10,076 bases of DNA from Aliterella sp. RAGGC_92 (lineage in GTDB: Bacteria > Cyanobacteriota > Cyanobacteriia > Cyanobacteriales > Chroococcidiopsidaceae). Location of the stretch: the NCBI GenBank assembly GCA_030826005.1, contig JAPJOW010000157.1, forward strand, positions 1-10,076. Direction: 5' to 3'. The notes below the pieces were generated by a model. That model saw only the letters and a list, made by a program, of their open reading frames with translations, had not been told where the DNA came from and searched no databases. Positions 1 through 5,481 of the stretch are shown one piece after another (the first letter of the stretch is position 1; the number at the start of each line of letters is the position of its first letter). Made by a program: the position numbers and the translations under genes.

Positions 1-32
1 AACTAATAAAGATATTTCTAGTATTTAGGTGT

Positions 33-38
33 GAGGGG
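33..38 (+). promoter_or_regulatory. Ribosome binding site deciding the porin start
   Basis: GAGGGG lies 7 bases upstream of the TTG codon at 46-48, which is ideal Shine-Dalgarno spacing. The other in-frame start, GTG at 31-33, has no purine-rich site at a usable distance and itself runs into this motif. I therefore place the start at TTG 46. This is inferred from sequence only. Confidence 0.55.
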
Positions 39-45
39 CAATTTC

Positions 46-1722
46 TTGAATAAAAAACTTTTTTTACTGCTATCGAGCATATCAGTATTATTTTGTGCTG
101 CACCCGCAGTTTGGGCAGAAGAATCAATCAAAATAAATTCCGAGCAACTACCCGTTGATGTCCAAACTGTTGACAATAACAGTCTGCCAGAACAAAAGTT
201 ATCGCCATCAACTTCTGAATCTGGACAAAACTTGTTAACACCAACTTCCGAGCAAGCAACGATCGAGCAAGTAACCTCCGTATCGCAACTATCAGACGTA
301 CAGCCTACAGACTGGGCATTTCAAGCATTGCAATCATTGGTAGAACGGTACGGAGTCATCGCAGGATACCCCGACGGAACTTACCGAGGGAATCAATCTA
401 TGACGCGCTACGAGTTTGCGGCAGGACTAAATGCAGCCTTAGATAGAATTAGCGAACTAATTGCCTCCGGGACAGCCAACGCTGTTAGCCGCGAAGACTT
501 AGAAACTTTGCAAAGACTGCAACAAGAATTTGCTACCGAACTTGCCAGCGTGCGCGGTCGAGTGGACAACTTAGAAGCGCAAGTAGCAGAACTTGAATCT
601 AATCGCTTTACGTCTTCTACAACCATCCTAGGAGGAGAAGTTGTAGTTGCCGCCTCTCAAGCCTTTGGCGGCGGCCCGCCAGGGACGGGAGACTCCAATA
701 CCGTACTAACTCATTTAACACGGTTGCAGACGGTTTCTACGTTTACAGGTAAAGACCGCTTGCGCCTCGAATTAGCCGCAGGAAACTTTAATGGCTTAGG
801 TTTTGCCGATCGAAATATTCTCAATACCAATGCCGCTTTGCTGTCTTTTCAAACTGGTACTGATAACCAAATTCAACTATCAACTTTAGAGTATCGATTT
901 GCCGCTTTAGGCGATCGCGCCGTGTTTACAATTAGACCTGTAGGTTTTAGCTTAAGCAGCGTTCTAACTGCTAATTCTCCTTATTTTGATGCCGGGAGAG
1001 GGGCAATTTCCCGCTTTGGAGAGGCTCCGCCAATATTTAAAATTGGTAACTTAGATGCAGGCATTGGTGCGGACTTTTTGGTGAGCAGAAACACGCGGAT
1101 ACAACTTGCTTATGGTGCTAGTAATGCCAGCGATCCAGAATCGGGCTTTGTATTCGGGCGACGTTCTCACGCGGCGGCGGCGCAATTGTTATTTACGCCA
1201 GGAAATAGCGTCCTTACTGGTCTTAGCTACGTTTATGGCTATTCTCCAGATGGTCGCTTAAATACATTTACGGGAAGTGCGATCGCCGATGCTTCGGGGT
1301 TCATCAATCAAAGTTCTAATATTCATGCCGTAAATGGAACTTTACAATGGCGGATTACACCGCAACTAACTTTTGCAACTTGGGGAGGTATTGTCGGTAC
1401 TTATGGCGCGCAAACTAATGCTTTCGCGGTTAGCACCAACTATTTATTTTCTCTCGGATATTCCGATCCCTTTGGCAGAGAAGGAGATTTACTAGCAGTA
1501 TTAGTTGGGCAACCTCCCAAGTTAGTTGATATCGGCGATACTTCCGCCTCTACGGGGCTGGCTGATGAAGCTACGTCCTTTCATATAGAAGCTTTTTACC
1601 GCCTGCTCGTCAATGACAATATTTCAATTACTCCAGGCTTTTTTGTGGTTACAAATCCTGGAAATATTGAAAACAATAATGCTATTTACGTAGCCACAAT
1701 TCGTACTACTTTCCGTTTCTAA
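46..1722 (+). CDS. SLH domain-containing OprB-type outer-membrane porin
   Basis: This is a cyanobacterial outer-membrane porin of the SLH plus carbohydrate-selective OprB family (the SomA/SomB type). Such proteins form a beta-barrel for passive solute uptake, and their periplasmic SLH domain anchors the outer membrane to the cell wall. Numbering from TTG 46 (558 aa), a Sec signal peptide covers residues 1-24 (NKKLFLLL core, cleavage after VWA). A low-complexity Ser/Thr/Gln-rich linker follows. The SLH domain is at about 76-135, with the motifs DWAFQALQSLVERYGVIAGY, PDGTYRG and MTRYEFAAGLN. A coiled coil runs at about 147-185 (LQRLQQEFATEL...LEAQVAELES). The barrel runs from about 187 to the C-terminal Phe (TIRTTFRF), the usual outer-membrane sorting signal. 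Length and domain order are normal for the family. GTG 31 is an alternative start, adding five residues. The next gene begins 14 bases after the stop and is probably co-transcribed. The promoter lies outside or at the left edge of the window. The transported solute cannot be read from the sequence. Confidence 0.93.
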   Translation: MNKKLFLLLSSISVLFCAAPAVWAEESIKINSEQLPVDVQTVDNNSLPEQKLSPSTSESGQNLLTPTSEQATIEQVTSVSQLSDVQPTDWAFQALQSLVERYGVIAGYPDGTYRGNQSMTRYEFAAGLNAALDRISELIASGTANAVSREDLETLQRLQQEFATELASVRGRVDNLEAQVAELESNRFTSSTTILGGEVVVAASQAFGGGPPGTGDSNTVLTHLTRLQTVSTFTGKDRLRLELAAGNFNGLGFADRNILNTNAALLSFQTGTDNQIQLSTLEYRFAALGDRAVFTIRPVGFSLSSVLTANSPYFDAGRGAISRFGEAPPIFKIGNLDAGIGADFLVSRNTRIQLAYGASNASDPESGFVFGRRSHAAAAQLLFTPGNSVLTGLSYVYGYSPDGRLNTFTGSAIADASGFINQSSNIHAVNGTLQWRITPQLTFATWGGIVGTYGAQTNAFAVSTNYLFSLGYSDPFGREGDLLAVLVGQPPKLVDIGDTSASTGLADEATSFHIEAFYRLLVNDNISITPGFFVVTNPGNIENNNAIYVATIRTTFRF

Positions 1723-1736
1723 AATAGGTAAAGATC

Positions 1737-2411
1737 GTGAAAAAAAAAGCAAAAACTTATTTACTATTACTTTCAGCTTGTTTGGGAGTTAATTTAACTT
1801 TTGCAGCTAGTAGTTTAGCCCAAACTGCTTCAACTCCGAATAATGCCGTTCAAGCCAAACCGCGCCTTAGAGCAACGTTTTTTGAAGAAGAAAGAAGACT
1901 TAGACAATTTGGATTTGGGGATTTTCTGCGCTCGGCATTAGATGGCGAACAAAATGCCTTTGCTGACCCTGCTAAAATCTCCGGGTTTGAGCGCAGTTTT
2001 AACCCTCTGTACGCTCGTCCGGGAAATGTATCAGGGACTCTTGCTGTTGCGAGTACCGATGAAGACGATAGCAACTTCTTGTCAACAACCTTTAATAGTG
2101 CGTTCGGCAATCTTGAATTTAGTTCCGTGCAACAAAACTCAGATTTTAGAACTGGGACTTTAACCGTTAATGGCACAATTAATGCTAATGGTAGAACGGT
2201 AACTTTTGCCAACACTCCCGCAACTTATAATGCCGGAATCAGTAACAAAGATGATACTGTTAGTGCGGTGATTTTGATTGCTGACCCCACTAATCCCACC
2301 CAATCGATATATATTCAGCTTCCACCGACAAATATTGCTGGGTACGAAGGATCGGATAGTATTCCGCCTACCCCAGCTAGTTTGTCTATTGGCTATCCAA
2401 GCGATCGCTAA
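1737..2411 (+). CDS. Secreted protein of unknown function, in operon with the porin
   Basis: I do not recognise a family. The 224-residue product starts with a clear Sec signal peptide (MKKKAKTYLLLLSACLG, cleavage near residue 28 after SSLA), so it is probably periplasmic or outer-membrane associated. There is no lipobox cysteine at the cleavage site. After it come a basic/acidic stretch (RATFFEEERRLRQFGFGDFLRSAL, about residues 45-68) and then a Ser/Thr/Asn-rich, beta-prone body (TGTLTVNGTINANGRTVTFAN) ending in a Pro/Ser-rich tail. The composition suggests an all-beta secreted domain, but no catalytic motif is visible. The start is GTG 1737, with AGG at 1726-1728 eight bases upstream. It follows the porin stop by 14 bases, so an operon with the porin is likely and an envelope role is plausible by context only. 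The stop codon overlaps the end of a HIP1 octamer at 2401-2408. Confidence 0.85.
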   Translation: MKKKAKTYLLLLSACLGVNLTFAASSLAQTASTPNNAVQAKPRLRATFFEEERRLRQFGFGDFLRSALDGEQNAFADPAKISGFERSFNPLYARPGNVSGTLAVASTDEDDSNFLSTTFNSAFGNLEFSSVQQNSDFRTGTLTVNGTINANGRTVTFANTPATYNAGISNKDDTVSAVILIADPTNPTQSIYIQLPPTNIAGYEGSDSIPPTPASLSIGYPSDR

Positions 2412-2428
2412 ATCTAAAAGCATCGGGG

Positions 2429-2434
2429 TACAAT
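2429..2434 (+). promoter_or_regulatory. Possible -10 element upstream of recJ
   Basis: TACAAT matches the sigma-70 -10 hexamer at 5 of 6 positions and sits 28 bases before the preferred recJ ATG. No recognisable -35 hexamer lies 16-18 bases upstream, so this is weak. If real, transcription would start near 2441 and support ATG 2463 as the start. Confidence 0.25.
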
Positions 2435-2462
2435 AAGCGCTAGTTGCTTGTTGTCCACCTCG

Positions 2463-4520
2463 ATGCTCAACCGTCCGTTGTCGGATCGTCCGCCCCATCC
2501 TCGGCTACCATTACATCGGTGGCAAATTTATCCTAATGTCCATAAAGCAATTGAACTAGCTAAAGTTAGTTCGATTTCACCGATAATTAGCCAAATACTC
2601 ATCAATCGCGGCGTAGACACTCTAGACCAAATTCAAGCATTTCTAAATCCTGAATTGCCAAGCCTACCTCCGCCCTTAGCAGAATTTCCGGATCTAGCTT
2701 TGAGCGTGGAATTACTGCTGAAGGCGATCGCTACTGGACAAAAAATCGCTATTTGCGGCGACTACGATGCGGACGGAATGACTAGCACCGCCTTACTATT
2801 ACGCAGTCTGCGCTGGTTGGGCGCGCAGGTCGATTACGCTATTCCCAGTCGGATGCACGAAGGCTATGGCATTAATCAACGCATTGTTGAAGAATTTAAA
2901 AATACTGGATTTGAGGTAGTTATTACTGTAGATAATGGTATCTCTGCCTACGATGCGATCGCGCGCGCGCGCGAATTAGGATTAATTGTCATTGTTACCG
3001 ATCATCACGATGTCCCTCAACAACTTCCCCCAGCTAATGCCATTCTTAACCCCAAACTAATCGCCCCATCTTCTCCTTATCGCGGGGTGGCGGGTGTTGG
3101 TGTTGCGTACATTTTGGCTATTTCTTTAGCTCAACAATTAGGGCAAATTAAAGGCTTAGTTAAACCTCTACTAGAATTATTTACCTTGGGAACAATTGCC
3201 GATCTTGCACCCTTAACGGGTGTAAATCGTCGTTGGGTAAAACGCGGCTTGCAACAGCTACCTCATTCGCAATTAGCTGGAGTCCAAGCTTTGATTCAAG
3301 TATCGGGGGTCAAGGGTGGAAGCACCAGCAAACAAGCTGACAATCAACCCCAAACCCTCAAGCCCGATGACATTGGTTTTCGTTTAGGGCCGAGAATTAA
3401 TGCTGTAGGACGTATTGCTGACCCCCAAATAGTAATTGAATTGCTGACAACAGACGATGCGGGAATTGCTCTAGAAAGAGCCATGCAATGCGAGCAAATT
3501 AACCAAACTCGCCAGCAACTATGCGAACAAATCGAAACTGAAGCGATCGCTGTTGTGGAAAAATTATATGCTCCAAACCTTCATCAAGATCGAGTTTTAT
3601 TGCTCGTACAACCAAACTGGCATCATGGTGTAATTGGCATTGTGGCTTCGCGCCTTTTAGAACGTTACGGCGTACCCGTTTTTATTGGGACTTTAGAGGG
3701 CGATGAGCAAATTCGGGGTTCGGCGCGGGGGATTCCAGAATTTCATGTATTTGCTGCTTTAGAAGCTTGTAAAGACCTTTTAGGCAAGTTTGGCGGACAT
3801 CAAGCGGCGGGGGGCTTTTCTTTTCCTGCTAGTAATTTGACACGCTTGCGATCGCGTTTAGTTACTTTTGCGAACCGATGCTTGCAAGTGGAACATCTCA
3901 AGCCTTTATTAAAGGTTGATGCTCAAGTTTCTTTAGACCAAATAAATCAATCTCTTTACGAGCAAACTTTAGCTCTTAATCCTTGCGGGATTGAAAACCC
4001 CGATCCGGTATTTTGGACGGCAAATGTCCAAGTAGTAGACCAACAAATTGTCGGTAAAGGTCATATTAAACTTACTTTTTCTGATGGAGTTACTAAAATT
4101 AAAGCGATCGCTTGGCGTTGGCGCGATTATTTTCCCCTCCCCTTGAGAATTGATATTGCCTATAAGTTGCGCGAAAATAGTTGGAATGGCAACACAACGA
4201 TAGAATTAGAATTATTAGGTGTGAGAGTTGCTACCCCGCCGCTACTTTGTTTTTCTCCCCAAGCACCCCAGAGCGCCAAATTTGATTACAAACAACGTCT
4301 TTATACTTGCGGCTTTTTTCCTACAAGTTCTTTATTAGAATTAAGAATTAAAAATGATGCTGGTAAAGTTTTAGCTATTCAATCTGGTCAAAGTACAGGT
4401 TTATTGGGTACTAAGCGGGGAGATGCTATGCCTGTAGATTTATCTCAACCAAAATTTTATAACTTAGTTCAAGCTGCACTTAGAGCTTTAGAAACTAATA
4501 AAAAAGACGAGCGTATCTAA
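2463..4520 (+). CDS. recJ: Single-stranded-DNA-specific exonuclease RecJ
   Basis: RecJ degrades single-stranded DNA 5' to 3' with Mg2+/Mn2+ in RecF-pathway recombination and in mismatch and base-excision repair. Numbering from ATG 2463 (685 aa), the DHH phosphoesterase core carries GDYDADG at 99-105, TVDNG at 155-159, TDHHDVP with the DHH triad at 180-182, and GTIADLAPL with Asp 247. The helix-rich linker contains GFRLGPRINAVGRI (about 305-318). The DHHA1 domain has WHHGVIGIVASRLL from 386 and the signature GGHQAAGG at 444-451. An OB-fold region follows (about 485-585). The final 100 residues (about 586-685, with LYTCGFFPTSS and GLLGTKRGDAMPVDLSQP) form an extension that makes it longer than E. 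coli RecJ (577 aa). All expected metal-binding residues seen are intact. A TTG at 2448 in the same frame would add five residues. Neither start has a good Shine-Dalgarno site, so I prefer ATG. It is probably transcribed separately from the porin pair. Confidence 0.96.
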   Translation: MLNRPLSDRPPHPRLPLHRWQIYPNVHKAIELAKVSSISPIISQILINRGVDTLDQIQAFLNPELPSLPPPLAEFPDLALSVELLLKAIATGQKIAICGDYDADGMTSTALLLRSLRWLGAQVDYAIPSRMHEGYGINQRIVEEFKNTGFEVVITVDNGISAYDAIARARELGLIVIVTDHHDVPQQLPPANAILNPKLIAPSSPYRGVAGVGVAYILAISLAQQLGQIKGLVKPLLELFTLGTIADLAPLTGVNRRWVKRGLQQLPHSQLAGVQALIQVSGVKGGSTSKQADNQPQTLKPDDIGFRLGPRINAVGRIADPQIVIELLTTDDAGIALERAMQCEQINQTRQQLCEQIETEAIAVVEKLYAPNLHQDRVLLLVQPNWHHGVIGIVASRLLERYGVPVFIGTLEGDEQIRGSARGIPEFHVFAALEACKDLLGKFGGHQAAGGFSFPASNLTRLRSRLVTFANRCLQVEHLKPLLKVDAQVSLDQINQSLYEQTLALNPCGIENPDPVFWTANVQVVDQQIVGKGHIKLTFSDGVTKIKAIAWRWRDYFPLPLRIDIAYKLRENSWNGNTTIELELLGVRVATPPLLCFSPQAPQSAKFDYKQRLYTCGFFPTSSLLELRIKNDAGKVLAIQSGQSTGLLGTKRGDAMPVDLSQPKFYNLVQAALRALETNKKDERI
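2960..2973. repeat. 14-bp alternating CG tract inside recJ
   Basis: An uninterrupted (CG)7 run directly overlaps the end of a HIP1 octamer (2955-2962) and encodes part of AIARARELG between the DNG and DHH motifs. Alternating CG is the classic Z-DNA-prone sequence. It stands out in an AT-leaning gene. Confidence 0.9.
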
Positions 4521-4610
4521 TAGTTTAGTTGATGATTAATTTTTTAATATTAGATGAAGTTTTTTGAGTCTGTTAAAATAAAGTTTAGGTATTAGCTTGT
4601 TATTTGCAGA

Positions 4611-4631
4611 TAAGTTTTTTGTAAAAACTTA
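4611..4631. repeat. Perfect 9-bp inverted repeat with 3-base loop
   Basis: TAAGTTTTT and AAAAACTTA are exact reverse complements separated by TGT. The stem is AT-rich apart from one G-C pair, and no T-run follows on either strand. It is therefore not a standard intrinsic terminator, though it may act as an mRNA 3'-end structure for recJ or a protein-binding site. Only the symmetry is certain. Confidence 0.6.
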
Positions 4632-4663
4632 AAGAGTTGTTAAAAAATCAACAAAATTAGGAA

Positions 4664-4691
4664 TTGAGCATAGTTAAAGTGTAGGTATAAA
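4664..4691 (+). promoter_or_regulatory. Candidate sigma-70 promoter of the TPR/CHAT operon
   Basis: TTGAGC (4664-4669) and TATAAA (4686-4691) match the -35 and -10 consensus at 4/6 and 5/6 positions, with a 16-base spacer. The predicted transcript start near 4699 leaves a leader of about 95 bases before the ATG at 4794. The leader includes a small inverted repeat, TTAGT/ACTAA. Prediction by eye only. Confidence 0.4.
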
Positions 4692-4793
4692 ACAACTAGC
4701 ATTCAAAGTTAGTACCGCCACTAATAGCTAACGGCAAATCCTATTAATAACCTATTAGTTATATACAACTTTTTATCTTAATGGAATATCCCT

Positions 4794-5456
4794 ATGCGAT
4801 CGCCTATCATTCTTACTGCTACGCTCTTACTTAGCTTATCTACTATCGCTTTACCCGCACCCGCCCAAACCGCCCGCAACTCCACCTCCCAAGCCCAGCA
4901 ATTTTACAACCAAGCCACACAACAATTTCGTAACGGACAGTACATAGAAGCACTCCAAGCTTATCAGCAAGTATTGTCTATAGAAAGCGAAAACGGTAAT
5001 AATGCCGGAGTAGGACGCGCCCTCAATAGCCTGGGTGGATTGTATTACGAACAAGAGCAATATTACCAAGCTATAAATGTTTATTCAGGTAGCCTCGCAA
5101 TTCGGCGGCAAATGGGAGATAAACTAGGCGAAGCTAGAACTTTGTACAATCTCGGCTTAGTTTACCAAGAGCTACGCCAAAACGCCAAAGCGCAAAAGTC
5201 TTTTACCCAAGCAATGGCTATCTTTAATCAAATAAAAGACACCGCAGGCATAAAAGCAACTACCGAAGCTCTAAATCCCACTCATCCGCACCTAGAATCA
5301 GGGTTTAGTACCGGAACTATTTTGCTAGACGAATACGAAACCGCAGGAGTAACTACACCTGTAAGAGTGTTTTCTAATAATCCCAAACCTTCCTCACCGC
5401 CAGAGGTTGTTACTCCTCAACCACCCGCACAAACTGGGGAACTAGGCCCGATTTAA
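4794..5456 (+). CDS. Small secreted TPR protein, companion of the CHAT protein
   Basis: The 220-residue product has a Sec signal peptide (residues 1-24, cleavage after PAPA) followed by three tetratricopeptide repeats at about 34-67, 74-107 and 114-147. Each shows the pattern of paired helices ending in (Y/F)xxxL/MxI, with a 40-residue period. A Pro/Ser-rich tail (about 161-220) contains STGTILLDEY at 172-181. TPRs mediate protein-protein contacts, and no enzyme motif is visible. The first repeat is closely related to the first TPR of the next gene: QFRNGQYIEALQAYQQVL here against QFRNRQYAEALQTYQQVL there, 15 of 18 identical. The CHAT gene starts 25 bases after the stop, so co-transcription is likely. 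The start ATG 4794 overlaps a HIP1 octamer (4796-4803), and a weak GGA lies eight bases upstream. I infer an extracytoplasmic adaptor or partner for the CHAT protein. The exact role is unknown. Confidence 0.88.
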   Translation: MRSPIILTATLLLSLSTIALPAPAQTARNSTSQAQQFYNQATQQFRNGQYIEALQAYQQVLSIESENGNNAGVGRALNSLGGLYYEQEQYYQAINVYSGSLAIRRQMGDKLGEARTLYNLGLVYQELRQNAKAQKSFTQAMAIFNQIKDTAGIKATTEALNPTHPHLESGFSTGTILLDEYETAGVTTPVRVFSNNPKPSSPPEVVTPQPPAQTGELGPI

Positions 5457-5481
5457 GACAATAATATATTTTTATTAAATT

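Larger units (their letters stand above)
4521..4793. other. AT-rich intergenic region between recJ and the TPR gene
   Basis: These 273 bases contain no supportable ORF. They hold an extended -10-like TGTTAAAAT at 4571-4579, a perfect hairpin at 4611-4631, a better promoter at 4664-4691, and a short tandem direct repeat of the type CCTATTAATAA/CCTATTAGTTA just before the TPR gene. No strong recJ terminator (GC stem plus T-run) is visible. Confidence 0.7.

Noticed and set aside
1850..2498. Three ORFs antisense to or out of frame with the secreted protein gene
   Set aside because: They are shadows: no RBS or recognisable motif, and they overlap a gene with a good signal peptide and RBS.
4571..4579. 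Extended -10 TGTTAAAAT as the TPR operon promoter
   Set aside because: It is far from the start (about 215 bases) and lacks a -35 at proper spacing. The pair at 4664-4691 fits better.
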